From CAZPQV01 sp964588705 (GTDB taxonomy: Bacteria > Bacteroidota > Bacteroidia > Flavobacteriales > Weeksellaceae), in NCBI GenBank assembly GCA_964588705.1, contig CAZPQV010000014.1, positions 1-46,063 on the forward strand: a stretch of 46,063 bases of DNA. The letters run 5' to 3'. The position numbers were made by a program, and so were the translations under genes. Positions 1-9,092 of the stretch are shown one piece after another. Position 1 is the stretch's first letter. Every line of letters begins with the position of its first letter. The notes beneath the pieces are model-generated. The model made no database searches. It had not been told where the DNA came from and saw only the letters and a list, made by a program, of their open reading frames with translations.

Positions 1-2980
1 GATGAAAGGACACCCGGTTCTTCTGAACAGGGCACCTACCCTTCACCGTTTGGGTATCCAGGCGTTCCAGCCGAAGATGATTGAAGGAAAAGCAATCCAG
101 CTTCACCCGTTGGTAACGACGGCCTTCAACGCCGACTTCGACGGTGACCAGATGGCGGTTCACTTGCCTCTTGGTCCTGAAGCAATTTTGGAAGCACAAT
201 TGTTAATGCTTGGTTCTCAGAACATTCTGAACCCTGCAAACGGTTCTCCGATTACCGTTCCTTCTCAGGATATGGTTCTTGGTCTTTATTTTATGACTAA
301 AGAAGCGTCTTCAACAGAAGATTATAAAGTAAAAGGTGAAGGTTTGGCATTCTATTCTCCTGAAGAAGCAGAAATTGCTTACGCAGAAGGAAAAGTTTCT
401 CTTAATGCAAAAGTAAGATGCCGTCTTCCAATTAAAGAAGATGGAGAGCTCGTAACTAAACTGATTGAAACAACTGTTGGTAGAATTCTTTTCAACCAAA
501 TTGTTCCGAAAGAAGTTGGTTTTATCAATGAACTGTTGACTAAAAAATCATTGAGAAATGTTATCGGTAGAATCCTTGCTGATACCGATTTCCCTACAAC
601 GGTTCAGTTCCTTGATGATATGAAGGATCTTGGATATTCCAACGCATTCAAAGGTGGTCTTTCGTTCTCACTTGGGGATATTGTAATTCCTGAGGAGAAG
701 AAAACGATGATCGCTTCTGCAGTTGAGAATGTAGATGAGATTAAGGCAAACTATAACATGGGTCTTATTACAGACACCGAAAGATATAACCAGGTAATTG
801 ACGTTTGGACGAATACCAACGCCGGATTGACTGAAATGATTATGAGCAGAATGAAAACCGACCAAGGTGGTTTCAACTCTGTTTATATGATGCTTGATTC
901 TGGTGCGAGGGGTTCTAAAGAACAGATTCGTCAGTTATCAGGAATGAGAGGTCTGATGGCGAAGCCGCAAAAGGCCGGTGCTTCAGGTGCTGAAATTATC
1001 GAGAACCCGATTGTTGCAAACTTTAAAGAAGGTCTTTCAATCCTTGAGTACTTTATCTCTACTCACGGTGCTCGTAAAGGTCTTGCGGATACCGCTCTTA
1101 AAACTGCCGACGCAGGTTACCTTACAAGAAGACTTGTGGACGTGGCACAGGACGTAATCGTTACTGAGGAAGACTGTGGTACACTGAGAGGTACGGAAGT
1201 TACTCCACTTAAGAAAAACGATGAAATCGTAGAAAGAATCTCCGAGAGAATTCTTGGTAGAGTTTCTCTTCACGATATTTATCATCCTGAAACTGATGAA
1301 CTTCTGGTAAATGCTGATGAGATCATTGATGAATCATTAGCTAAGAAAGTTGAAGCTGCAGGTATCGAAACTGTTGAAGTGCGTTCACCACTGACTTGTG
1401 AAGCGAAGAGAGGTATCTGTGCGAAGTGTTACGGACGTAACCTTGCAACAGGTAAACCAATACACATGGGTGAAGCAGTTGGTGTAATCGCTGCACAGTC
1501 CATCGGTGAGCCTGGTACACAGCTGACACTTAGAACATTCCACCAGGGTGGTACTGCAGGAAACGTTTCTGAAAATCCATCGATTGTTGCACGTCGCGAC
1601 GGTATCGTTGAAATGGATGAAGTAAGAACAGTAGTTTCAGAAAACGAATTCGGTGAAACGCATACCGTTGTGGTTTCCCGTTCTACGGAATTCCGTTTAG
1701 TTGCTGATAATGAGGTTAGAACGCCACTGATGGTTACCAACCTTCCTTATGGTGCAACCTTATCTGTAAAACCTGGCGATAAAGTGAAAAAAGGAGATCT
1801 TATTGCAAAATGGGATCCTTATAACGCGGTAATTATTGCCGAATCTGCCGGTAAAGTAGAGTACGAAGATATCATTCAAGGTACTTCATTCCAACTTGAA
1901 ATTGACGAGCAGACCGGTTTCGAAGAGAAAGTAATTTCAGAATCGAGAAATAAGAAAGCCGTTCCTACTCTTAGAGTTGTAGATACGAAAGGTGAAGAAC
2001 TGAAAGCCTACAACTTACCTGTTGGAGCCCACTTGATGGTAAACGACGGAGAGAAGATTAAGGCTGGTAAAGTTCTAATCAAGATTCCAAGAAAATCTGC
2101 AAAAGCAGGGGATATTACCGGTGGTCTTCCGAGAGTTACTGAATTGTTCGAAGCGAGAAATCCTTCAAACCCTGCAGTAGTTACGGAGATTGATGGTGTA
2201 GTTTCCTATGGAAAAATCAAGAGAGGTAACCGAGAACTGATCGTTGAAGCAAAAACAGGAGAAAGAAAGATTTACTTAGTGAAACTTTCTAACCAGATTT
2301 TGGTTCAGGAAAACGACTTCGTTCGTGCAGGTTCGCCACTTTCTGACGGATCTATTACTCCGGACGATATTCTTAGAATTAAAGGTCCAACTGCAGTTCA
2401 GGAATATCTGGTAAATGAAATTCAGGAAGTTTACCGTCTTCAGGGTGTAAAAATCGACGACAAGCACTTCGAAATTATCGTAAGACAGATGATGACGAAA
2501 GTAGAAATCGTTGACGGTGGTGATACTCAGTTCCTTGAAGCATCATTAGAGCACAAGTATGATTTCCTTGAAGAAAACAACAGAATCTTCGGAATGAAAG
2601 TAGTTGTTGATGCAGGTGATTCTAAAGAATTCAAACCAGGACAGATGATTACTGCACGTGAACTTCGTGACGAAAACTCTAAACTGAAACGTGAAGACTT
2701 ACAATTGGTTGAAGTAAGGGAAGCTCTTCCTGCAACAGCAACTCCTGTATTACAAGGTATTACGAGAGCGGCGCTTCAAACTAAGTCCTTCATGTCCGCA
2801 GCATCATTCCAGGAAACGACTAAAGTTCTGAATGAAGCAGCAGTATCAGGTAAAGTGGACGAACTGAATGGTCTTAAAGAAAACGTAATCGTAGGACACA
2901 GAATTCCTGCTGGAACGGGTCTTAAAGAATATCAGAACGTTATCGTAGGTTCTAAGAAAGAATTCGAAGACCTTAACTAA
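1..2980 (+). CDS. rpoC: DNA-directed RNA polymerase subunit beta' (5'-truncated by window edge)
   Basis: Catalytic beta' subunit of RNA polymerase. The frame is open from the first base, so the gene begins outside the window and the first visible Met is internal; about 992 residues remain, and roughly the first 400 or more of the usual ~1400 are missing. Residues 43-49 of the fragment are NADFDGD, whose aspartates hold the catalytic magnesium. Cys392, Cys466, Cys473 and Cys476 form the C-terminal zinc site. The trigger-loop segment GVIAAQSIGEPGTQ lies near residues 497-510. It stops with TAA at 2978-2980, followed by a stem-loop and a DUF3467 gene on the same strand. Identification is certain. 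Confidence 0.98.
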   Translation, partial: MKGHPVLLNRAPTLHRLGIQAFQPKMIEGKAIQLHPLVTTAFNADFDGDQMAVHLPLGPEAILEAQLLMLGSQNILNPANGSPITVPSQDMVLGLYFMTKEASSTEDYKVKGEGLAFYSPEEAEIAYAEGKVSLNAKVRCRLPIKEDGELVTKLIETTVGRILFNQIVPKEVGFINELLTKKSLRNVIGRILADTDFPTTVQFLDDMKDLGYSNAFKGGLSFSLGDIVIPEEKKTMIASAVENVDEIKANYNMGLITDTERYNQVIDVWTNTNAGLTEMIMSRMKTDQGGFNSVYMMLDSGARGSKEQIRQLSGMRGLMAKPQKAGASGAEIIENPIVANFKEGLSILEYFISTHGARKGLADTALKTADAGYLTRRLVDVAQDVIVTEEDCGTLRGTEVTPLKKNDEIVERISERILGRVSLHDIYHPETDELLVNADEIIDESLAKKVEAAGIETVEVRSPLTCEAKRGICAKCYGRNLATGKPIHMGEAVGVIAAQSIGEPGTQLTLRTFHQGGTAGNVSENPSIVARRDGIVEMDEVRTVVSENEFGETHTVVVSRSTEFRLVADNEVRTPLMVTNLPYGATLSVKPGDKVKKGDLIAKWDPYNAVIIAESAGKVEYEDIIQGTSFQLEIDEQTGFEEKVISESRNKKAVPTLRVVDTKGEELKAYNLPVGAHLMVNDGEKIKAGKVLIKIPRKSAKAGDITGGLPRVTELFEARNPSNPAVVTEIDGVVSYGKIKRGNRELIVEAKTGERKIYLVKLSNQILVQENDFVRAGSPLSDGSITPDDILRIKGPTAVQEYLVNEIQEVYRLQGVKIDDKHFEIIVRQMMTKVEIVDGGDTQFLEASLEHKYDFLEENNRIFGMKVVVDAGDSKEFKPGQMITARELRDENSKLKREDLQLVEVREALPATATPVLQGITRAALQTKSFMSAASFQETTKVLNEAAVSGKVDELNGLKENVIVGHRIPAGTGLKEYQNVIVGSKKEFEDLN

Positions 2981-3001
2981 TCGTTCGAAATTGTTTGAAA
3001 A

Positions 3002-3036
3002 GGTTTGAAAGTTTGATTTTGTTCTGCTTTCAAACC
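3002..3036. other. 10-bp inverted repeat between rpoC and the DUF3467 gene
   Basis: GGTTTGAAAG at 3002-3011 is perfectly complementary to CTTTCAAACC at 3027-3036, with a 15-nt loop. No T-run follows on the plus strand, so it is a poor intrinsic terminator. The flanks repeat the same GTTTGA word, so it may be a degenerate intergenic repeat or an mRNA processing or stability element between two co-directional genes. Confidence 0.5.
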
Positions 3037-3097
3037 ATATCAAACAACAAGCAATATCAAAAAAAGTCAAACTAAACAAATAAAACAAAACATTGTT

Positions 3098-3406
3098 ATG
3101 GACAACAACCAAAATCCACAGGACGGAAACATCAACATTAACCTAAACGAAATGGTAGCAGCAGGTGTATATTGCAACCTTGCTCTTGTAAACCACTCTC
3201 CATCTGAATTCGTATTGGATTTCATCCAATTGATGCCGGGTGTACAGCAGGCAAACGTAAGATCAAGAGTGATCGTGGCGCCTCTACATGCTAAGAGAGT
3301 ACTTCAGGCACTTCAACAAAATATCGCAAACTACGAGCAGCAGTTTGGCGAAATTAAAGAAGTTGAACCTTTCGTAGTAGGTCAAAACAACGATATCCAG
3401 GCTTAA
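3098..3406 (+). CDS. DUF3467 domain-containing protein
   Basis: Small acidic cytoplasmic protein of 102 aa that matches DUF3467 over nearly its whole length: an Asn-rich N-terminus, then a beta-rich core with AAGVYCNLALVNHSPSEF and FIQLMPGVQQANVRSRVI, then a helix ending in a Glu-rich tail. There is no signal peptide or membrane segment. The molecular function of the family is unknown. It lies 117 bp after rpoC on the same strand and is followed by a strong hairpin terminator, so it is probably the last gene of the rpoC transcript or a short monocistron. The ATG at 3098 is well placed and agrees with the usual family length. Confidence 0.88.
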   Translation: MDNNQNPQDGNININLNEMVAAGVYCNLALVNHSPSEFVLDFIQLMPGVQQANVRSRVIVAPLHAKRVLQALQQNIANYEQQFGEIKEVEPFVVGQNNDIQA

Positions 3407-3427
3407 TTAATCTTAACCTGAAAAATA

Positions 3428-3459
3428 AATCCCCATCAGTTTTATGAAGGGGATTTTTT
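3428..3459 (+). terminator. Intrinsic terminator after the DUF3467 gene
   Basis: Stem AATCCCC (3428-3434) with GGGGATT (3449-3455), loop of 14 nt, then six T. It lies between convergent genes: the DUF3467 gene on plus and the T9SS gene on minus, whose stop is at 3461. On minus the hairpin is followed by a broken T-run, so it may work in both directions. Confidence 0.8.
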
Positions 3460-3460
3460 G

Positions 3461-6280
3461 TTATCTGTTTTTGAGGAGAATCCAACCTTTAATGTGATTT
3501 GAAGTTTCATTTTCCTGCCATTCTACGGTGTACCAATAATTGCCGGTTTGAAGTGCCGTTCCATTAGAATTTTTGCCGTTCCACAGCAAATCTTTATTGC
3601 CTAAGTTTGAGAAAACTTTGACGCCAAAACGGTTAAAAATATTGATTCTCAGATTAGCATATCCCGAAAATTCTGAGAAATCAAAAATATCATTTCTACC
3701 ATCATTATTTGGCGAAAAAGTATTTGGTAAGCTGTTCACCATAATCGTGAATTCCTGTGGAGTACAATTTTCACTGGCGCTAACTTTAATCGTATGCCTT
3801 CCACTTTTCAGTCCCGAAAAAATATTACCGGATGTAAATTCTTCATCATCCAGTGAATATAAAAATGGAGGTGTTCCGCCAACTGCTTCAACCGTTACTG
3901 TGCTCCCGTTCTGAATGATATTTACTTTTGGCTGTGAGTATAGATTTAGTTTTAATGAATTGATCTGCATACAGTCACCTTTCTGCATCCTTACAAAAAT
4001 GGTTTCAGATTTTTGAAGGATTCTTATTTCTGAAATTTCATTTGTTCTGTTTTTTGCATCCTCTTCATTTTCGTAAAATTCTGCTGAACTTTCAGGAAAA
4101 TATTCCGATAAGTTAATAGCGATTTCGTTTTGATTTGGCTCAAGGCAGAAGTCAATTTCCAGATTTTCGGAATCAAGACCTTTCATGGCAATCAATTGGA
4201 TATTTACAAACTGCACACAGCCAAATGGTGAGTTTATTTTAGCAAATATCTTTCCATCAGTTTTATAGTTTTCCGGGTTATTAATCAGGCTTCCTTCATT
4301 TTCGGATTCTGTATAGAATTTTACTGAATTTCCCTGATTCTGCCCTAAGTCTATTTTCGTAAGATCAAAAGTGATATTATTTAAATCATCAAAACACATT
4401 TTATGTTCAACCTGACCGTCGAAGTTTAGAAAATGAACATTGATTCTTACAGAAAATGTTTGAACCAGTCCACTTTCAGCACTTCCAAAAATTGTATAAG
4501 TAAAATCATCAGTATAATATGAATCACCTGTAAAAGAAGTCTCCGGAGTGTAACGAATTTTATCATTAACAATTTCAAGCTTTCCTCGCAGAGGATGATA
4601 TGTAATTTCAATCTTTTCAATCGGATCTGTTGCGCCATCAAATTTTGGTATAATTTCAAAAATATTACAACTTCCAATATTTTCTTCCGAGACGATACCG
4701 TCTAAACATCTCGTGTAATTATAAGGTGCAGTTTTTAGTGGTTTACATGTTGATTTTGAAACTTCTACGGTGTAATTACCGCTCCCATATTTTTCAGGAT
4801 TAATGAAGTAGGTGACTTCGCTGGGAATAGGAAGTCCATCCTTAAACCATTGGTAAGAATCATAAGTATTATCAACCGAAAGTTTGATTTCTGTAAGGCA
4901 ATCGCCTGACTTACTGATGGCAGGTACCGAACTGAACCCTGCGAAATAACCGCCTATTTGATTTCTTGTAAATAGTCCCACCGCAACACTGTTGTCTGAC
5001 TCAATTGTTATGTGGGAGTCTCGAGCGAAATAAAGAAAATTACCCCAATCTTCGTTTCCGATTACTTCTTCCGGTCCTTCTGACGGACCCAAAAGATTGC
5101 CATTAACTTTTACTTTAGCATCCTTCAAGGTAAGTATATTAAGCTTTGCGAATAAGGGTTCGCCGTTTCCGATAAAACCAATTTGATCTATTGTATTGGG
5201 AAGATAACAATTAACCGGTGGAACCAATATGAAAGATCCTACAGAAAAGGAGGAATTTGTTGGTGACCCTTTACTCGCAATCTGGTAAGTATAGATGTTT
5301 TTTGAAGCGCGGATATTCATACTGTACATTCCAATTCTTTGCATTTTGTACTTTGTAGAAGGAATAACAGCATATTCGCCGCTGTTTAGGGTGATATAGG
5401 CGTTGCTTTCGTCGTTCAGGTATATTTGTGTATTGTCTTCCGTTCCCATTACGAAAACTCTTTCGCTGTCACCAGAAATATCAAAACCTCTTAAGATAAT
5501 AAATTCATCTCCCAGCCTGGTTAACGGAACTGCCTGATCAAGCATGATCTGCCCGGAATTAAAACTTTCCTGTGATGCCTCGGGATAATACTGCCCGTTG
5601 AATGCACCATTGACTAATGCAATATCTTTATCTGAAGTTATTTTAGCACCAATAAATCCTGCTCTGTTTGCCGTTTCAAGTGAAGGTCCTGTCATTATAA
5701 AAGACTGCCCTTTATTCAGAATAATGTTGAGCTCTTTTGCCTGTAAGCCATTAGAAAATTTCACCTCCGGATCGTAGTTGCTAATTTTTACTTTGGTATT
5801 ATCCTCAGTTGCAATAATTGAAGACATAAAGTAAAGTGAACCATGAAAAATGGCAAGAGGAACCTGACTGTTATAGAATTCTCTTCCTAATGCAGCCAAA
5901 CCTTTGGAATTTATTAAAGCAGTGCCAACTTGGTCTGAAATTCTAATATTCGCAAAAAATCTTTTTTCACCCTTTACGGATATTCCTACATCTGCTGCAG
6001 TTAATAAGTTTTCTTCCAATTTATTAAGAACAGTGCCTTCAGCTAATCTTACAATTGCTGGTTCATCTTTTTTAATGCTCACGGTTCTTATTAACGTGTT
6101 CTGTTTGTAGATTTCTACGTCGAAGGCAGTAGTTTCACCTGTGGAAAGGTATAAAGAACATGCACTTCCATTAATTGCCTGCCCCGTATATAATGCAGGG
6201 AACCAATGTTCAGTGTCATATTGCGCCTTTGCATAAAACACAGAACAAAACAGGTAGATTAATAAAAGTAATTGTCGCAT
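3461..6280 (-). CDS. Secreted protein with T9SS type B (gliding-motility-type C-terminal) sorting domain
   Basis: A 939-aa exported protein. Residues 1-19 form a signal peptide ending in YAKA before Q. The last ~85 residues match the gliding-motility-associated C-terminal domain: LPNTFSPNNDGRNDIF, then NIFNRFGVKVFS, then a WNGK...G.YWYTV ending. That domain is the type B sorting signal for type IX secretion, so the protein should be exported and attached to or released from the cell surface. Residues ~100-450 resemble the IgGFc-binding N-terminal-like domain common in Bacteroidota adhesin-like proteins (moderate confidence). The middle holds beta-rich, possibly Ig-like segments. The ligand is unknown; adhesion or extracellular binding is inferred from architecture only. 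The gene is monocistronic and convergent with the DUF3467 gene. Confidence 0.85.
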   Translation of the reverse strand: MRQLLLLIYLFCSVFYAKAQYDTEHWFPALYTGQAINGSACSLYLSTGETTAFDVEIYKQNTLIRTVSIKKDEPAIVRLAEGTVLNKLEENLLTAADVGISVKGEKRFFANIRISDQVGTALINSKGLAALGREFYNSQVPLAIFHGSLYFMSSIIATEDNTKVKISNYDPEVKFSNGLQAKELNIILNKGQSFIMTGPSLETANRAGFIGAKITSDKDIALVNGAFNGQYYPEASQESFNSGQIMLDQAVPLTRLGDEFIILRGFDISGDSERVFVMGTEDNTQIYLNDESNAYITLNSGEYAVIPSTKYKMQRIGMYSMNIRASKNIYTYQIASKGSPTNSSFSVGSFILVPPVNCYLPNTIDQIGFIGNGEPLFAKLNILTLKDAKVKVNGNLLGPSEGPEEVIGNEDWGNFLYFARDSHITIESDNSVAVGLFTRNQIGGYFAGFSSVPAISKSGDCLTEIKLSVDNTYDSYQWFKDGLPIPSEVTYFINPEKYGSGNYTVEVSKSTCKPLKTAPYNYTRCLDGIVSEENIGSCNIFEIIPKFDGATDPIEKIEITYHPLRGKLEIVNDKIRYTPETSFTGDSYYTDDFTYTIFGSAESGLVQTFSVRINVHFLNFDGQVEHKMCFDDLNNITFDLTKIDLGQNQGNSVKFYTESENEGSLINNPENYKTDGKIFAKINSPFGCVQFVNIQLIAMKGLDSENLEIDFCLEPNQNEIAINLSEYFPESSAEFYENEEDAKNRTNEISEIRILQKSETIFVRMQKGDCMQINSLKLNLYSQPKVNIIQNGSTVTVEAVGGTPPFLYSLDDEEFTSGNIFSGLKSGRHTIKVSASENCTPQEFTIMVNSLPNTFSPNNDGRNDIFDFSEFSGYANLRINIFNRFGVKVFSNLGNKDLLWNGKNSNGTALQTGNYWYTVEWQENETSNHIKGWILLKNR

Positions 6281-6288
6281 ATAATTAT

Positions 6289-6296
6289 CAAATATA
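6289..6296 (-). promoter_or_regulatory. Putative -7 element upstream of the T9SS gene
   Basis: On the minus strand this reads TATATTTG, a full match to the Bacteroidota -7 consensus TAnnTTTG, ending 8 nt before the ATG at 6280. I found no TTG at the expected spacing, so this is tentative and would imply a very short leader. Confidence 0.3.
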
Positions 6297-6371
6297 ATTA
6301 AATGAAGATTCTAACTTGCGACAAACTTTAGAAAATTCAGATATTTTTACCGTATTGAAGTAAATCCAAGT

Positions 6372-7844
6372 TTACTCCGGTACCCAAACACTCACATTTC
6401 CGGCAGGACACGTGAAATTCCCCCAGCCATTTTCATCAATCTGGATTTTATGCTCAAACCTTCCAAGCAAATCATAAAATAACTGTCCGGCATATTGTTT
6501 TCCCATTTCCATAGGTTTTTCGTACTGATCTTTATTGCTTAAAACTACTGCACATCCTTTATTGTAACCATCGCCTTCACGCGTCCATCCGACACAGTGG
6601 GCGTCTTCAAAGTAGTCGTGTTGAAGTCCATATGCATTTTCTTTTCTGGCTTTTAAAAGTAATTCAATACCATCCACTTTATTTAAAAATATTTCATAGT
6701 CGTGGCCGTCATCACCTTTGTCCCAGTAACTTGCACCATACAAATCAGGGTAAAAAACACAAGGATAACCGTCTTTTCTTAGCAAAATAAATGCATAAGC
6801 CAATGGCTTAAACCATCCTTCCACCGGAGCTTCAAGCTCCTGAAGCGGTTGTGTATCGTGATTGTCAACGACTGTAACTGCCAAATCGGGTCGTACAGAA
6901 ATCAAAGTTTCATCAAAAATTTTTCTTAAATCATATTCACCACCGGCTTTGGAAGCAAGGTGAAAATTGTGCTGCAGTGATGAATCAAACAGACTCATAC
7001 AGCCCTCAGTTGCTTCGATATAATCGAGGAGAAGTGGGAGCAATCCCGGAGCCCAATATTCGCCAACGGCAAAAATATTTTTGCCGGTATTGGTGCGTAA
7101 AAGTTGCAGCCATTCTTTATAAAACCTTGGCGACTGATGTTTTACCGCGTCCAGGCGCACGCCATCGAAATGAATCTGATCGTGATACCATTTTCCCCAA
7201 TAGTTCAGTTCTTCGCGCACGAAAGGATTTCGGTGCTCGATGTCGTTGTACATTAGATAATCATAGTTTCCTTTTTCGTATCCAATCATTTCTTCCCAGC
7301 CATCACCGTGGTCATGTATGATTTGGTAAATACCTTTGTCCTGACCTTCTGCAAAATCAACACCGGAGAAACAGTTGAAATTCCACTGAAAATCTGAATA
7401 TTTTGTTCCCCGGCCCGGAAAAGTAAACTTAGTGAAACTCTCAATTTCAAACGGTTCAGAAATGTTTTTTTGTCGGTTTTCCGAATCAACTTTTATGGCG
7501 TGAAACCGTTCTTTCTCGTCACCGCCGGCTTTATGATTAATGACGATATCTGCAATTACAGCAATGCCTTTGCTTTGCAGTGTTTTACAAACATTCTGAT
7601 ACTGTTCTTTGGTTCCATATTTTGTGGGAATCGTTCCTTTCTGGTCAAATTCGCCTAAATCGAACAAATCATAAGGATCATATCCAACGGAATATCCACC
7701 TCCGGCGCCTTTGTAAGCCGGTGGAAACCAAACGGAAGTAATGCCGAGTTCTTTTAGCCAGTCTGATGAGTCTTTTATGTGATTATAGTGAGTGCCGTTT
7801 CCTTCGGAATACCAATGGAAACTCTGTAGTATTGTTGAATTCAT
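6372..7844 (-). CDS. Alpha-amylase, glycoside hydrolase family 13 (cytoplasmic type)
   Basis: Hydrolyses internal alpha-1,4 bonds of starch- or glycogen-like glucans. The 490-aa protein has all four GH13 signature regions: I DIVINH (99-104), II GVRLDAVKH (228-236, nucleophile Asp232), III GEYW (261-264, acid/base Glu262) and IV VVDNHD (325-330, Asp330). Size and the N-terminal ILQSFHWY resemble the liquefying Bacillus-type and E. coli AmyA cytoplasmic enzymes. There is no signal peptide, which points to turnover of intracellular glycogen or imported maltodextrin (inference). No sus-type transporters are adjacent. It starts 42 bp after dinB on the same strand, so the two may be cotranscribed. 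Confidence 0.95.
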   Translation of the reverse strand: MNSTILQSFHWYSEGNGTHYNHIKDSSDWLKELGITSVWFPPAYKGAGGGYSVGYDPYDLFDLGEFDQKGTIPTKYGTKEQYQNVCKTLQSKGIAVIADIVINHKAGGDEKERFHAIKVDSENRQKNISEPFEIESFTKFTFPGRGTKYSDFQWNFNCFSGVDFAEGQDKGIYQIIHDHGDGWEEMIGYEKGNYDYLMYNDIEHRNPFVREELNYWGKWYHDQIHFDGVRLDAVKHQSPRFYKEWLQLLRTNTGKNIFAVGEYWAPGLLPLLLDYIEATEGCMSLFDSSLQHNFHLASKAGGEYDLRKIFDETLISVRPDLAVTVVDNHDTQPLQELEAPVEGWFKPLAYAFILLRKDGYPCVFYPDLYGASYWDKGDDGHDYEIFLNKVDGIELLLKARKENAYGLQHDYFEDAHCVGWTREGDGYNKGCAVVLSNKDQYEKPMEMGKQYAGQLFYDLLGRFEHKIQIDENGWGNFTCPAGNVSVWVPE

Positions 7845-7886
7845 AATTTTATTTGTACCGTAAAGAGCAAATATTGTCCCAAACTT

Positions 7887-8972
7887 CTATGAATCGAAAT
7901 CAGGAAAAGGAATTCGCAGTTGCACAGATATCTGTTTTTTTTCCTGAGTGTTGAGGTTAGAAAGCGATAAGCCCAGCAAACGGACGGGTTTATCAAAAGG
8001 CCGTAATTCCCAAAGTTTCTTTGCGGTTTCATAAAAATCCTGTGCATTTTCGTAATATACTTCCTGTGTTTTACTTCGGGTATAAACGGTGAAATCTTTG
8101 TACTTTATTTTCAGCGTAAGGGTCTTTCCTTTAATTTCTCTTTTCAGTAACCGGCCTTCCAAATCTTCACTGATGGTTTTCAACTGACTGAAAACCGCTT
8201 CTTCATCCATCAGATTTTCCCAATAAGTTTCTTCTACGCCAACGCTTTTCTGAATTCGGTGTGGTTTTACTTCGCTCCGGTGATTTCCGCGAACAACATT
8301 ATAATAGTACTGTCCGGATTTCCCAAAAAGACGAATGAGTTCTTCCAAAGATTTTTCTTTCAAATCTTTTCCTTTAAAAATATGGAGTTCATGCATTTTG
8401 TTGGCAGTCACTTTTCCGATTCCGTAGAATTTCTCAATCGGAAGCTCTTCCATAAATTCAATAATTTGAGTGGGATGAATGGTTTTCTGTCCGTTGGGTT
8501 TATTGAAATCCGACGCTACTTTAGCAAGAAATTTATTTACCGAAATGCCTGCAGAAGCGGTAAGTCCGGTTTCTTCAAATATTCTTTTCCGTATTTCCCT
8601 GGCAATTTCATTGGCCGAGTCCATTCCTTTTTTGTTCTCTGTAACGTCTAAATAGGCTTCGTCTAAGGAAAGTGGCTCCACCAAATCAGTATAATCATAA
8701 AATATTTTTCGAATCTGCTGCGAAATTTCTTTATACCGCTGAAACCGTGGTTTTACAACTATAAGATGCGGACATTTTTCCAAAGCAATCCTTCCGGGCA
8801 TTGCAGAACGGATGCCGTATTTCCGAGCTTCATAACTTGCGGCCGCAACAACACCGTATTTTCCTCCGCCAACACAAACGGGTTTTCCGCGCAGCTCAGG
8901 ATTATCGTGCTGTTCCACGGAAGCATAGAAAGCATCCATATCTACGTGGATTATTTTACGGTGTTGGCTCAC
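7887..8972 (-). CDS. dinB: DNA polymerase IV (Y-family translesion polymerase)
   Basis: Error-prone Y-family polymerase of 361 aa that bypasses damaged template bases. The palm-domain metal ligands are visible: Asp11 in HVDMDAFYASVE, and Asp104/Glu105 in LSLDEAYLDV. The helix-hairpin-helix segment with FYGIGKVTANKM lies in the thumb, followed by a little-finger domain. The start codon is GTG at 8972; an in-frame TAA lies four codons upstream, and a later start would remove Asp11, so GTG is the only reasonable choice. A near-ideal promoter ends only 4 nt before this GTG (8977-9007), which suggests a leaderless or nearly leaderless mRNA. The alpha-amylase gene follows on the same strand. Confidence 0.95.
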   Translation of the reverse strand: MSQHRKIIHVDMDAFYASVEQHDNPELRGKPVCVGGGKYGVVAAASYEARKYGIRSAMPGRIALEKCPHLIVVKPRFQRYKEISQQIRKIFYDYTDLVEPLSLDEAYLDVTENKKGMDSANEIAREIRKRIFEETGLTASAGISVNKFLAKVASDFNKPNGQKTIHPTQIIEFMEELPIEKFYGIGKVTANKMHELHIFKGKDLKEKSLEELIRLFGKSGQYYYNVVRGNHRSEVKPHRIQKSVGVEETYWENLMDEEAVFSQLKTISEDLEGRLLKREIKGKTLTLKIKYKDFTVYTRSKTQEVYYENAQDFYETAKKLWELRPFDKPVRLLGLSLSNLNTQEKKQISVQLRIPFPDFDS

Positions 8973-8976
8973 GAAT

Positions 8977-9007
8977 CAAAATTAATTCATTAAAATGAAA
9001 GAATCAA
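8977..9007 (-). promoter_or_regulatory. Consensus flavobacterial promoter of dinB
   Basis: On the minus strand, TTG (9007-9005), 20 nt, then TAATTTTG (8984-8977), an exact fit to TTG-N19/20-TAnnTTTG. The predicted start site falls at about the GTG of dinB. It lies just past the terminator at 9034, which implies that the transcript upstream on the same strand ends separately. Confidence 0.6.
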
Positions 9008-9033
9008 AATGGGAGGGAATTAAAGTTTAGACC

Positions 9034-9092
9034 AAAAAAAAACTGATGATTCTGCGATCTGTTTTTGCAAACTTCCTGCTGAATCATCAGTT
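9034..9092 (-). terminator. Intrinsic terminator of a minus-strand transcript in the punA-dinB gap
   Basis: Minus-strand AACTGATGATTC (9092-9081) pairs perfectly over 12 bp with GAATCATCAGTT (9052-9041), followed by seven more T and GGT. The loop is 28 nt. A strong terminator here needs a minus-strand transcript upstream of it, yet no gene lies between it and punA (9966), which supports the non-coding RNA call next to it. Confidence 0.7.

Noticed and set aside
1429..1740. Minus-strand 103-codon frame inside rpoC
   Set aside because: Antisense to the highly conserved trigger-loop coding region; shadow of codon bias.
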